Below, in pieces: positions 6,871 through 15,101 of a stretch of 17,825 nucleotides of DNA. Below the pieces are notes generated by a model, which made no database searches, was not told the origin of the DNA, and saw only the letters and a list, made by a program, of their open reading frames with translations. Position 1 is the stretch's first letter. Every line of letters starts with the position of its first letter. The DNA comes from UMGS1225 sp034086705 (GTDB taxonomy: Bacteria; Bacillota; Clostridia; Oscillospirales; CAG-272): contig JAXDZV010000020.1 in the NCBI GenBank assembly GCA_034086705.1, forward strand, positions 1-17,825, in the 5' to 3' direction. The position numbers and the translations under genes were made by a program.

Positions 6871-8049
6871 TCACACGTTCCTTCTTTTATCCGCGCAAAC
6901 CTCGATGATGACCTCAACACCGCGGCGCAGCTGTTCCATCGGAATATTCAATGCAGGCAGTAAGCGTATTTTATCATGTGCACTGAGCACCAGAACCCCT
7001 CGCTCCAGGCATTCTGAAACCACCGTTCCGACAGGCTTTTCGGTTTCTATGCCCAGCATCAACCCAAGCCCGGTAACACGCCGAATGCCCGGCTTGTCCA
7101 AAAGCATCTCCACGATGCAGCGAGATCGCTCCTGAACGCCTTGCAGAAATTCTTCACTCAGTCGGCTCAGTACCGAAATCGCACCGGCACAGCAAATGGG
7201 ATTGCCCCCAAAAGTTGAGCCATGGTCGGCAATTCCCAGGGTATGTTCAACCTTTTCAGCAAGCAGTGTGGCGCCTAACGGAAGCCCGCCGCCAAGGCCT
7301 TTGGCCGTCGAAACGATATCAGGCTGAATGTCGTAGTGCATATAACCATACAGTCTGCCGCTTCTGCCGTTGCCAAGTTGTACTTCGTCGCAAAGCAACA
7401 GAATGTCCTGTTCTGCACACAGCGCTGCTAATCCTTGCACAAAATCTCGTTCCAGCGCGTTGACACCGCCTTCTCCCTGTACACATTCCAGTAAAATCGC
7501 AGCTGTTTTATGCGCAGCTGCTTTTTTTTGCACGTCCCGCAGATCGTTTGGTTTTGCATAAACAAAGCCCGGCGTCAGCGGCCCGAAGTCTTTATGAAAA
7601 ACCTCTTGCCCCGTTGCAGCCAGCGTGGTAATGGTCCGACCGTGAAAAGAGTTCTCCAGAGTAATGATTGTACAGCAATCCGTTCCCTTGCGCGCTGCGG
7701 CATACTTTCTTGCTACCTTGATAGCACATTCATTGGCTTCAGCGCCGGAATTAGAAAAAAACACTTTCTTCATACCGGTTTTTTCACACAGCATCTGCGC
7801 CAGGCAAGCGCAGGGTTCTGTGTAATACAAGTTTGACATATGCTGCAGTTTCCCAAGTTGTTCTGTCACCGCCTTTTGCCAAAGCTCATCGGCAATTCCA
7901 AAGGTATTTACAGCAATACCGCTGCCCAAATCAATATATTCCTTTCCTGTATCATCCCATACCAGTGACCCTTTCCCACGAACAATGGTGATGGGAAACC
8001 GCCGATATGTATTGGCAACATATTGCTGATCTATTTGCTGAATATCCAT
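6871..8049 (-). CDS. argD: Acetylornithine aminotransferase
   Basis: A 392-residue class-III PLP-dependent aminotransferase, of full family length. It converts N-acetylglutamate 5-semialdehyde and glutamate to N-acetylornithine in the cytoplasm. Motifs seen: FFSNSGAEANE (97-107, phosphate binding), SFHGRT (134-139), ECVQGEGG (188-195), LLCDEVQ (218-224) with D221 for the PLP ring nitrogen, and STAKGLGGGLPLGA with the Schiff-base lysine K250. The loop after DEVQ reads LGNGRSG, where many homologues have TGxGRTG; this is a mild variant. An AAAGGA site lies 6 nt before the ATG. It is the last gene of argCJBD, 45 bp after argB. A related ornithine or GABA aminotransferase is ruled out in practice by the operon. 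Confidence 0.95.
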   Translation of the reverse strand: MDIQQIDQQYVANTYRRFPITIVRGKGSLVWDDTGKEYIDLGSGIAVNTFGIADELWQKAVTEQLGKLQHMSNLYYTEPCACLAQMLCEKTGMKKVFFSNSGAEANECAIKVARKYAAARKGTDCCTIITLENSFHGRTITTLAATGQEVFHKDFGPLTPGFVYAKPNDLRDVQKKAAAHKTAAILLECVQGEGGVNALERDFVQGLAALCAEQDILLLCDEVQLGNGRSGRLYGYMHYDIQPDIVSTAKGLGGGLPLGATLLAEKVEHTLGIADHGSTFGGNPICCAGAISVLSRLSEEFLQGVQERSRCIVEMLLDKPGIRRVTGLGLMLGIETEKPVGTVVSECLERGVLVLSAHDKIRLLPALNIPMEQLRRGVEVIIEVCADKRRNV

Positions 8050-8094
8050 GCTTTTTCCTTTCTTACCGCATCTTGGAGCCGCTCTTCCGTCCCC

Positions 8095-8964
8095 TTACAG
8101 CGCAAGCTTGTCTTCCACCACCATGGTCCCTGCGCCTTCGTCTGTCAACAACTCCATGAGTACAGCATGCGGCACGCGCCCATCCAACACTGTCACTTTT
8201 CGGACACCGAAGTGAATGGCATCCATACAGCACTGCACTTTAGGAATCATCCCTCCGGTGATGACGCCGCTGTCAAATAACTTCTGCGCGTCTGAAAAAT
8301 CCACCACAGGTATCACCGACTCCGGATCTTGTGGGTCCTTCATGATACCCGTAATGTCCGTCATCGTAATCAAGCGCTCAGCTTGCAGCGCACCGGCAAT
8401 ATATGCCGCCGCCGTATCGGCATTGATATTATAAGTATTACCCGCAAGATCACTGCCAATCGTCGAAACAACAGGAATATAGTCCTTTTCCAGCAAGTCC
8501 AAAATAGGTTGGACATTTACCTTTGCAATTTCTCCAACATACCCCAGCCTCGGATCCTTCTCGACACAGTCGATCATATGCCCGTCGATCCCGCTGATCC
8601 CCATTGCCTTGCCGCCTTTGCCTTCCAAAAGCTTTACCAGTGTTTTGTTAATTTTGCCGGCTAGTACCATCTGAACCACATCTACCGTTTCTGCATCGGT
8701 AACACGCAAACCGTCTACAAAAACCGCCTTTTTACCGACTTTTTCCAGCATTCCCGTAATTTCCGGGCCACCGCCATGGATCAAAACAACCCGTACACCA
8801 ATGAGGTGCAGCAAAGCTACATCTTCCATAACCTGTTGCTTTCTCTCTTCGTTAATCATAGCGTTGCCGCCGTATTTGATGACAATAATTTTCCCGTTAT
8901 ATTTCTTAATATAGGGCAAAGCCTCAACCAGAATCTCTGCCCGGTGTTGATTGGATACGTTCAT
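8095..8964 (-). CDS. argB: Acetylglutamate kinase
   Basis: A 289-residue amino-acid kinase that phosphorylates N-acetylglutamate. Near the N-terminus IIVIKYGGNAM carries the nucleotide-binding K30 and G32-G33. VLIHGGGPEI follows as the glycine-rich substrate loop. Also present are DGLRVTD, NINADTAAAYIAGAL and GGMIPKV, all conserved in ArgB. The ATG at 8964 is chosen over a GTG at 8970 because AAGGAG stands 5 nt before the ATG, while the GTG overlaps the SD itself. It follows argJ by 9 bp and was probably translated from the same message. The long N-terminal regulatory helix seen in arginine-sensitive kinases appears short here, so allosteric control by arginine cannot be read from the sequence. 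Confidence 0.95.
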   Translation of the reverse strand: MNVSNQHRAEILVEALPYIKKYNGKIIVIKYGGNAMINEERKQQVMEDVALLHLIGVRVVLIHGGGPEITGMLEKVGKKAVFVDGLRVTDAETVDVVQMVLAGKINKTLVKLLEGKGGKAMGISGIDGHMIDCVEKDPRLGYVGEIAKVNVQPILDLLEKDYIPVVSTIGSDLAGNTYNINADTAAAYIAGALQAERLITMTDITGIMKDPQDPESVIPVVDFSDAQKLFDSGVITGGMIPKVQCCMDAIHFGVRKVTVLDGRVPHAVLMELLTDEGAGTMVVEDKLAL

Positions 8965-8973
8965 TTGCACTCC

Positions 8974-10191
8974 TTAGGTTCTATAATCGCCGTTAATTTT
9001 TACGTACTCGTAACTCAAATCGCAGCCCCAAGCCGTTGCCTCTGCATCTCCGGCATGCAGCTCAACCAAAATATCAACGGCATCTTCCAGCAGAATTTCC
9101 TTTGCTTTTTCTTCAGAGAAAGCAATTCCCGCCCCGGCTGCGCAAACCGCAACCGTTCCTTTGGCCGAGTGAAATGCCACATCTACTTTGTCTACGTCTA
9201 CCGCAGCACCCGAATACCCGATTGCGCACAAAACACGCCCCCAGTTTGCATCGGCACCGAACATAGCCGCCTTGGTCAAAGAAGAACAAATGACACTCTT
9301 TGCCACGGTTTTTGCAACTGTCTCATTCTGTGCGCCGCTGACTTTACATTCCAGCAGCTTGGTAGCTCCTTCACCATCGCCGGCAATGGCGCGACACAGA
9401 TATACACTTACCGTGTTCAGCGCCTGCATAAACGCCGCAAAGGCGGGGCCCTGCGTAACGATTTCTGGATTGCCCGCCATACCGTTTGCCAATACCGTCA
9501 CCATGTCGTTGGTCGAAGTATCACCGTCTACGCTGACCATGTTGAAACTATTCTGTACATCATGCGCCAGCGCTTGCTGAAGCATCGCAGTGGAAATTGC
9601 GCAATCCGTGGTTATAAACACGAGCATCGTGGCAAGATCCGGGTGAATCATACCAGAGCCCTTACAAATCCCCCCGATCTTGCACTCCACACCATCCACA
9701 CTAAAGCAAACAGCTATCTCCTTTTTCTTTGTGTCTGTTGTCATAATTCCTTCGGCCGCCCAATCAGAATGCTCTCCGAGCCCCCTAACCAATTCGGGAA
9801 TACCGGACGCGATCGGGCCTATATTCAGCTGCTGCCCGATAACACCGGTCGAAGCAACAACTACATCATCCGCACAAATCCCCATCTGCTCTGCCAACAG
9901 CGTACACATCTGCTGCGCTACCTCTTCTCCGTCGGCATTGCAAGTATTGGCATTCCCACTATTGCAAAGAATGGCCTGTGCCTTTCCGTCTGTCAAATGG
10001 GCCTTAGTAACCAATAAGGGGGCTCCCTTGACCAAATTGGATGTATATACACTTGCAGCATTGGCGGGAACCTGCGAATAAATCAGCGCCAAATCCCGCT
10101 TGTTTTTATTATGGCGAATGCCGCAATGAATGCCGTTGGCAGTAAACCCCTTTGGAGCACACACCCCGCCTGGAATACATTTGATTTCCAT
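8974..10191 (-). CDS. argJ: Bifunctional ornithine acetyltransferase / N-acetylglutamate synthase
   Basis: A 405-residue ArgJ of standard length. The proenzyme cuts itself within KGSGMIHPDLATML (177-190): T188 becomes the N-terminal nucleophile of the beta chain. STGVIG (114-119) supplies the oxyanion-hole residues. NSGNANTC, MVSVDGDTSTND and ADANWGRVLCAIGYSG are also ArgJ signatures. It moves the acetyl group from N-acetylornithine to glutamate, making the pathway cyclic. Family members may also use acetyl-CoA, and no separate argA is in the window. The C-terminus ends YEYVKINGDYRT, typical of the family. The GGAGGGG site is 8 nt before the ATG at 10191. It is the second gene of the operon, 21 bp after argC. 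Confidence 0.96.
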   Translation of the reverse strand: MEIKCIPGGVCAPKGFTANGIHCGIRHNKNKRDLALIYSQVPANAASVYTSNLVKGAPLLVTKAHLTDGKAQAILCNSGNANTCNADGEEVAQQMCTLLAEQMGICADDVVVASTGVIGQQLNIGPIASGIPELVRGLGEHSDWAAEGIMTTDTKKKEIAVCFSVDGVECKIGGICKGSGMIHPDLATMLVFITTDCAISTAMLQQALAHDVQNSFNMVSVDGDTSTNDMVTVLANGMAGNPEIVTQGPAFAAFMQALNTVSVYLCRAIAGDGEGATKLLECKVSGAQNETVAKTVAKSVICSSLTKAAMFGADANWGRVLCAIGYSGAAVDVDKVDVAFHSAKGTVAVCAAGAGIAFSEEKAKEILLEDAVDILVELHAGDAEATAWGCDLSYEYVKINGDYRT

Positions 10192-10212
10192 ACGTTTTTC
10201 CCCTCCTATTTG

Positions 10213-11145
10213 TTACAATACAAGCCCCGCCGTTGCTTCCGCCCCCAAAACCAGGTTCAGACATTGCAAAGCAGCCCCGGAGGCACCCTTTCCCAAATTA
10301 TCGTAGCGGGCAATCAAAACAATCCGTTCCGCATTGCCACATACTGTAATTTCCATAGCATCCTTTCCGCTACACCCCGCAGCGGATAAGAAACCGTCTT
10401 CATCCATTGTCGCTCGATATCGCACCACAGGGCCGGTATACGTAGCAGCATATACAGCACAAATGTCACGCGCGGTTTTCCCCGGTACCAAATCCTGTGC
10501 AAACAACGGCACCGTCACTACCATACCGGAATAAAAATCCGACACAACAGGACAAAAAACCGGTGCATGCGTAAGGGTACATACCGCCTGCATCTCCGGT
10601 AGATGCTTATGCTTCTGTGTCAAAGCATACTGCCGCGGCGCATGTAGCAACGGGGTATGCGCCCCCTGCTCATACAGAGCAATCATTTTATTCCCACCAC
10701 CGGAATACCCCGTGAGCGAATGACAGAATAAACGTGCGCCGGCGGGAAGGATTCCTGCCTGTACCAACGGCGCCACCAGTGCAATAAAGCCACTGGCATG
10801 GCAGCCCGGAACGGCAATGCGCCTGGCCTGTGCAATGTTTTCGGCAACCGCCTCTCCCAATTCAGGAAATCCATAGACCCAACCCGGTGCCGTTCGATGG
10901 GCAGTGGAAGTATCCAGCACTGTGACATGCTCGTTTTCAATGAGACCGACTGCTTCTCTCGCTGCGTCGTCCGGCAGGCACAGGCATGCAATATCGCAGG
11001 CATTGAGCGCCTGTTTTCGCGCTGCTGGATCCTTTCGCTCCGACTCTTTAAGCCGAATCAGCTCCAAATCCTCTCGGGTAGACAGTCTATCCCAAAGCCG
11101 CAGCCCCGTCGTTCCGGCGCTGCCGTCAATGAACACTTTTTTCAT
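10213..11145 (-). CDS. argC: N-acetyl-gamma-glutamyl-phosphate reductase (short, type 2)
   Basis: A 310-residue NADP-dependent reductase that makes N-acetylglutamate semialdehyde. The N-terminal VFIDGSAGTTGLRL (4-17) is the dinucleotide-binding turn. AVPGCHASGF holds the catalytic cysteine C115, and HSLTGYSGGGNKM and KHKHLPEM follow. The length and the short SAGTTG turn match the type-2 ArgC branch rather than the longer (about 345-residue) type. The ATG at 11145 is preferred to one at 11175 because an AAGGAAGG site lies just before it and the promoter -10 box (11178-11183) leaves no leader for the longer form. It is the first gene of argCJBD, directly behind the ArgR-type promoter. Confidence 0.94.
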   Translation of the reverse strand: MKKVFIDGSAGTTGLRLWDRLSTREDLELIRLKESERKDPAARKQALNACDIACLCLPDDAAREAVGLIENEHVTVLDTSTAHRTAPGWVYGFPELGEAVAENIAQARRIAVPGCHASGFIALVAPLVQAGILPAGARLFCHSLTGYSGGGNKMIALYEQGAHTPLLHAPRQYALTQKHKHLPEMQAVCTLTHAPVFCPVVSDFYSGMVVTVPLFAQDLVPGKTARDICAVYAATYTGPVVRYRATMDEDGFLSAAGCSGKDAMEITVCGNAERIVLIARYDNLGKGASGAALQCLNLVLGAEATAGLVL

Positions 11146-11177
11146 GGGAGGCCTTCCTTTCTCCGGAATATGCATTG

Positions 11178-11206
11178 ATTATACAGCATTATTCATCGAA
11201 ATGCAA
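11178..11206 (-). promoter_or_regulatory. Promoter of the argCJBD operon
   Basis: On the minus strand TTGCAT (11206-11201), a 17-bp spacer, then TATAAT (11183-11178). The spacer contains GATGAATAATG, which resembles half of an ARG box. The argC ATG is about 33 bp downstream. Confidence 0.8.
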
Positions 11207-11238
11207 TAAATATTCATTAAATAATGAATATTTATTCC
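11203..11238. promoter_or_regulatory. Tandem ArgR-type operator (ARG boxes)
   Basis: AATAAATATTCATTA (11205-11219) is repeated in perfect inverse as TAATGAATATTTATT (11222-11236) with 2 bp between. Each half resembles an 18-bp ARG box (TGAAT / ATTCA half-sites), so this looks like a pair of adjacent boxes touching the -35 element. ArgR/AhrC repression by arginine is inferred from the family. The regulator gene is not in view. Confidence 0.7.
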
Positions 11239-11563
11239 CTTTGCACAAATTTCCGAAACAAAAGCAAACCGCCTTTAGTACTTTTCTATCGCCCAGAAAA
11301 GCAGGAAATCTCGCTTGGCCCCGCCGGATACGCATGCACTCGAACGCAGACTTCGCATGGTGTATGCATCCCATTTATTTGCAAATATAAAGTCATTCCC
11401 GTAAACAAAAGCAAGGAGATCTCTAAAACAACTGCAAATGCATCCCCATGGGATGTTCAAAAACGCGCAAGTCGGATATTGCAAAAAGGCATCCAATGCA
11501 GCCACGCAATACTTGCATACGATATCAGCATCTTGATTCTGCATCCCTGCAGTGTCAAAACGG

Positions 11564-11605
11564 AAAGGGCTTGCTGCCTGTGGCCAGACAGGCAGCAAGC
11601 CCTTT
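11564..11605. repeat. Perfect 18-bp hairpin
   Basis: AAAGGGCTTGCTGCCTGT (11564-11581) and ACAGGCAGCAAGCCCTTT (11588-11605) pair without mismatch around the loop GGCCAG. No T-run adjoins either side (an eight-T run begins only at 11621), so it is not a canonical terminator. Confidence 0.85.
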
Positions 11606-11628
11606 AGACTGCTTACGCAATTTTTTTT

Positions 11629-11655
11629 AAAAATTCTTCGCCTTGTTTTCGAAGA
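11629..11655 (-). terminator. Terminator of the ABC-transporter/DUF4340 operon
   Basis: On the minus strand TCTTCG pairs with CGAAGA (11655-11650 with 11640-11635) and is followed by ATTTTT (down to 11629). It lies about 70 bp after the DUF4340 stop. The stem is only 6 bp, so efficiency is uncertain. Confidence 0.5.
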
Positions 11656-11691
11656 GCTTGCAATTGTGTGAAAACTCCTTCGCTTTTTTCA

Positions 11692-11718
11692 GCTCCCTCG
11701 ATGCCCGGGAGCCTTTTT
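11692..11718 (+). terminator. Plus-strand rho-independent terminator-like hairpin
   Basis: GCTCCC (11692-11697) pairs with GGGAGC (11707-11712), followed by CTTTTT (11713-11718). Its orientation faces the minus-strand DUF4340 gene. No plus-strand gene precedes it. Confidence 0.55.
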
Positions 11719-11726
11719 GTATTCGC

Positions 11727-12758
11727 TCAATCGCTTTGCGCCTGCGTAGTTGTCTGTTCGGGCTGCACTACCGGCACGTATGTTGTATAGGCAGCCAAAA
11801 AGTCTGCCGTTTCCTTGGGAATATAATAGATATACCGCAGCGCATCAAAAGTATAATAAGTGTAAGGATTACCGCTCGTATCCGTAAAAGAGGCGCCCAG
11901 CAACACAGTGGAAGAAGCATCGGTTGTCACCGTATCCACACTACCATCGTCTTGCTGCACCTGCAAATCTTTTGTATAACGGAAGGTCAGCTTAATTGGC
12001 GTATCCAGCCCCGTTTGCTGCAGGCTCTGCGCGTTCTGCGTATACGTATACATGTTTTTTATCGTCAGATTCTGATACAGCGATTTCAGTGCATCCAGCC
12101 CCGTCTGATCCACGATTTCGGTGCGCGTGCCATCGGGACCTTCCGCAATCACACTGTACAGCGTATCTGCATTGATCTGCGGCAAACTCTCTGTCTGCAA
12201 TAAATCTTTTTGGCTGTATGCGAAATTACCTGCTACATCCGCATTGATCATATACAGTGTTTCGTCTCCCGATACGCTACAATAGCAATTCTGCGTAAAG
12301 GCATCCTGCTCACTGATTCGCATGGTTACGGAAAACGGCACTTGGTTGGAATCCAGATAGGTCGACGTCACCACAACATATACCGTTTCATCATCCAAAC
12401 CAAAGTCTGCCTCTGAATAATCCTTTTTTTCCACGGTTCGTTCGGCCTGCACCTGTGCAACAGCCTTTGCCATCGCCGTAATTTTTGTCTGATTCAGCGG
12501 ATACTCGGCCTCGCTGTCTAAAACCCAGCCGGCATCCGTACGCGTGAAGGACAACGTCTGTGCAGTGTCTGAAAAATAATAGGAAAGTGCCGTCATCCCG
12601 TCTGCGGAATAATTTGTAATCGTAATTTTTTCCGTCTGCTGTGCATCCTGCTGCGCTTGCTTTTCCTGCAGATGCCGCGCCGCGAAATAGCCGCCTACAC
12701 ACACCGCCAATGTGCCGCATACCACTGCCAGCGTGACAGCTCGTTTTTGTTTGCTCAT
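11727..12758 (-). CDS. DUF4340 domain membrane-anchored protein
   Basis: A 343-residue protein with one N-terminal membrane segment (about 7-27, after MSKQKR) and a large domain expected outside the membrane. The DUF4340 character shows in repeated beta-strand-like units: ALSYYFSDTAQTLSFTRTDAGW, YPLNQTKITAMAKAVAQVQAERTV and the DFGLDDETVYVVV block, which recurs in form later (TGLDTPIKLTFRY). The tail is rich in T and Q and probably disordered. DUF4340 genes commonly follow GldG-type genes in ABC operons, as here (18 bp gap), so it is probably an accessory subunit. Its biochemical role is unknown. The AGAGG site and the ATG at 12758 support the start. Confidence 0.82.
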   Translation of the reverse strand: MSKQKRAVTLAVVCGTLAVCVGGYFAARHLQEKQAQQDAQQTEKITITNYSADGMTALSYYFSDTAQTLSFTRTDAGWVLDSEAEYPLNQTKITAMAKAVAQVQAERTVEKKDYSEADFGLDDETVYVVVTSTYLDSNQVPFSVTMRISEQDAFTQNCYCSVSGDETLYMINADVAGNFAYSQKDLLQTESLPQINADTLYSVIAEGPDGTRTEIVDQTGLDALKSLYQNLTIKNMYTYTQNAQSLQQTGLDTPIKLTFRYTKDLQVQQDDGSVDTVTTDASSTVLLGASFTDTSGNPYTYYTFDALRYIYYIPKETADFLAAYTTYVPVVQPEQTTTQAQSD

Positions 12759-12776
12759 ATGCCTCTACCTCTTGCG

Positions 12777-14213
12777 TTATTTTCTGCGGCGGTTGATATA
12801 TACCGCAAGTCCCGCAATCAGAGCAACCAACGGCACTGCAACTACAACAATCGCGCCCCACAGCGTCGCCTGCGCGTTATTCACCGTCAAATACTCTGTT
12901 GCGATGCTGCGTGCCTCTCCGGCCGTTACAGATGCCGTCTTTCCGCATACGGCAACAATGTTGGAAAGAAAGAGCTCCAAATTGCCCGAAGCACTGGTAG
13001 ATAAAATCGTCGGCGTCGTATACCAGAATAAATGCCCGTTTCCTTCCTCTGCGTTCGATTCTGCGGCCACCATAAACTTTCCGCTCAAGTCGCCCTCTTG
13101 TTGAACAATGGAGATTTTCTCTTCGCCGCTCCCCAGCGATCGAATATATGCCTTGTCTGATGTCTGCAAAATCGACGCGACGGTATACCCCGGGTGTGAT
13201 TCCGTCTCGCGCAACCCTTGCGCCTCCTGCAAAAGCACGTTAATGCTCGAGGAAGCCAATGCAGACGCAGCCGTACTGCTTGCATTTAGCTCCGGAAGCA
13301 AATAGTAATTGGTCATATAAAAGCGATTGTTGTCTGCTTCACACAAAAGTCCGTCTTCCGCATGCAGTCCCATACCTTCTGTAAAGGCATACAAATTCGG
13401 AAGTTTTTGCGCGGTATGATATGTCAGATAAGAAATCAGAAAAACCGAACCACCCTGCGCAATATACTCTTGCAGCATGGTAATCTCATCTTCAGCGAAA
13501 TCCAGTGTCGGTACCCCGATGAGCACACAGGCAGCATCTTCCGGCACACCGTCCTTCTGCAGCAGATTTAATTCATTCAGGGCAAGGTTCTCCTTCGTCA
13601 TCCGACTTTGCAAAGCACTTTGCATATCAATTCCCTCGCCGTGTCCCGTTAGATAATATACAACCGGCAAATCATCATTGGTTAGATAATCGATGGCACC
13701 GGTAATAGCGCTTTCACCGAAAAATTGCACCTCTGTTGGCTGTGTGCCGTAATATTGGTAATTGTACAAATCTTCGTCTGAATACGTATAAATATCACTG
13801 TAATTTACAAGTCGATGCCGATCACCGCTAACCAACAGTACGCTGCTCGATTCGCTGACCGTTTCGTCAAACTGCTTGAGAAAGGTGGGATCGTCGCTCG
13901 GGTCTACCGTACGCAGCTGCAACCGCGCTGACAGAGCCGCATACTTTTCCAGCAACGTCTGAATTCTCTGGTCTTCTTTGCCACGCGTGGATACAAGATA
14001 TATCGTAATATCTCGGTCAAGCTCCGCACAAATCTTCTCGGTTTCCGCCGAAAGATCGTACAGACCGTCTCCGCTAACATCAAATTTTGTCAGGGTTGTC
14101 GGCAGCGCACCGATGAGTAAATTTAGTATAATCACTACGGCAAGCACCGCAATACAGAGCGCAAAGCTGTATGTGCCGAGGCGTAGGGTCTTTTTTGAAG
14201 TTTTTGTTTTCAT
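12777..14213 (-). CDS. GldG-family ABC transporter auxiliary protein
   Basis: A 478-residue protein with a membrane segment near each end (about 15-38 and 450-470, the latter followed by NRRRK). The long middle lies outside the membrane. The N-terminal half matches the GldG/ABC_transp_aux fold: LPTTLTKFDVSGDGLYDLSAET, DITIYLVST, then VVYYLTGHGEG and EYIAQGGSVFLISY. GldG proteins pair with a CcmA-type ATPase and a GldF-type permease. In Bacteroidetes they belong to the gliding machinery, but in Bacillota the transported substrate is not known and gliding should not be assumed. The ATG at 14213 fits the GGAAGGGAG site better than a GTG at 14219. It is the third gene in the operon, 18 bp after the permease. 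Confidence 0.86.
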   Translation of the reverse strand: MKTKTSKKTLRLGTYSFALCIAVLAVVIILNLLIGALPTTLTKFDVSGDGLYDLSAETEKICAELDRDITIYLVSTRGKEDQRIQTLLEKYAALSARLQLRTVDPSDDPTFLKQFDETVSESSSVLLVSGDRHRLVNYSDIYTYSDEDLYNYQYYGTQPTEVQFFGESAITGAIDYLTNDDLPVVYYLTGHGEGIDMQSALQSRMTKENLALNELNLLQKDGVPEDAACVLIGVPTLDFAEDEITMLQEYIAQGGSVFLISYLTYHTAQKLPNLYAFTEGMGLHAEDGLLCEADNNRFYMTNYYLLPELNASSTAASALASSSINVLLQEAQGLRETESHPGYTVASILQTSDKAYIRSLGSGEEKISIVQQEGDLSGKFMVAAESNAEEGNGHLFWYTTPTILSTSASGNLELFLSNIVAVCGKTASVTAGEARSIATEYLTVNNAQATLWGAIVVVAVPLVALIAGLAVYINRRRK

Positions 14214-14231
14214 ATTCACACGCTCCCTTCC

Positions 14232-15095
14232 TCAGCTCCAGCGGCGTTTTTCCACCGCCTGCACTGTCAGGAAAACAAACAGTGCGGCTGCTGTAACAAA
14301 ATAAACAATACCGGTTAAATCCATAATTCCGCTCGTACCGAGCTCTACCCGCTCAAACACAGACAGTGCCTCAACAACTTTGTTGATAGCCCCGGTAAAC
14401 ACATCCCGTTTGAGGAAAAACACAAGTACTTCCGCAGCAACTCCCAGTGCGGCGACAATGTAGGTCACGCTGACACTTTTCGTCATGAAAAATGCCAACA
14501 GTGCCAGCAGCACTATAATGACAGCAAAACCGATCAGCGAAGCAATCTCTGTTTGCGGGATTGCCGTGGTGAAAAAAGAAATCAAGAACAGCGCAGCATT
14601 CACCGTCAGGGTCAAAATAGCTGCAATGGCGGGGCTTTCTGTCATAGAAGAGATGAACATTCCGATAGCACACAGCAGGCATACAAACAGTGCCTGCGTC
14701 AGCAGCGCCGTATAGGTTGTTCCAAAATTCACTGTGCCGTACATTGCAAGAATTAAGGGGTATAAAAGACTGACAAGCGTCGGCAACAACGCCGTGCTTA
14801 ACAACGCAAAATACTTAGCCAACACAATCTTGGGCATGGAGATCGGTAAGGAATACAACAACTGATCTGTCTTTTGCCGTCTTTCCTCCGCAACGGAGCG
14901 CATCGTCAGAATCGGCACCGTCAAAAACAGGATCATCAACTGATAATAAATCATAGATTCCATTTTTGGATCCTGATATTTCAGATTTTCCAAAAACAGC
15001 ATCAGCCCGGAAAAAAGCAAATTAACACAGACAAAAATGATACCGGTCATGCCATGCAAATAGCCTTTCAGCTCTCTTTGATATACAGCTCCCAT
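14232..15095 (-). CDS. ABC-2 type transporter permease (GldF-like)
   Basis: A 287-residue membrane protein with about six hydrophobic segments. The early cytosolic loop PILTMRSVAEERRQKTDQLLYSLP is the usual ABC-2/GldF mark linking helices 2 and 3. It should form the channel with the ATPase encoded just upstream. The annotated start is the ATG at 15095, 9 nt after AAGGAG. A GTG at 15101 directly abuts the ATPase stop codon and is too close to the SD. The near-contact with the ATPase gene points to coupled translation. No substrate can be deduced. Confidence 0.88.
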   Translation of the reverse strand: MGAVYQRELKGYLHGMTGIIFVCVNLLFSGLMLFLENLKYQDPKMESMIYYQLMILFLTVPILTMRSVAEERRQKTDQLLYSLPISMPKIVLAKYFALLSTALLPTLVSLLYPLILAMYGTVNFGTTYTALLTQALFVCLLCAIGMFISSMTESPAIAAILTLTVNAALFLISFFTTAIPQTEIASLIGFAVIIVLLALLAFFMTKSVSVTYIVAALGVAAEVLVFFLKRDVFTGAINKVVEALSVFERVELGTSGIMDLTGIVYFVTAAALFVFLTVQAVEKRRWS

Positions 15096-15101
15096 ATGCA
15101 C

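Larger units (their letters stand above)
11237..11726. other. 490-bp gap between the arg and ABC-transporter operons
   Basis: No convincing protein gene: the longest open frame (11224-11607, plus) has no SD and a low-quality composition. It holds a perfect 18-bp hairpin (11564-11605), an A/T-rich stretch, a minus-strand terminator for the ABC operon (11629-11655) and a plus-strand terminator-like hairpin (11692-11718) with no known gene ahead of it. A small untranslated plus-strand RNA is possible, but no clear promoter was found. Confidence 0.5.

Noticed and set aside
8776..10017. 413-codon plus-strand open frame opposite argJ/argB
   Set aside because: It lies antisense to two unmistakable arginine genes, has no recognisable domain and no SD. 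It is a shadow of biased codon use on the other strand.
11224..11607. 127-codon plus-strand frame in the arg/ABC gap
   Set aside because: It begins inside the ARG boxes, has no SD, its residue mix looks random, and its end runs through the 18-bp hairpin.
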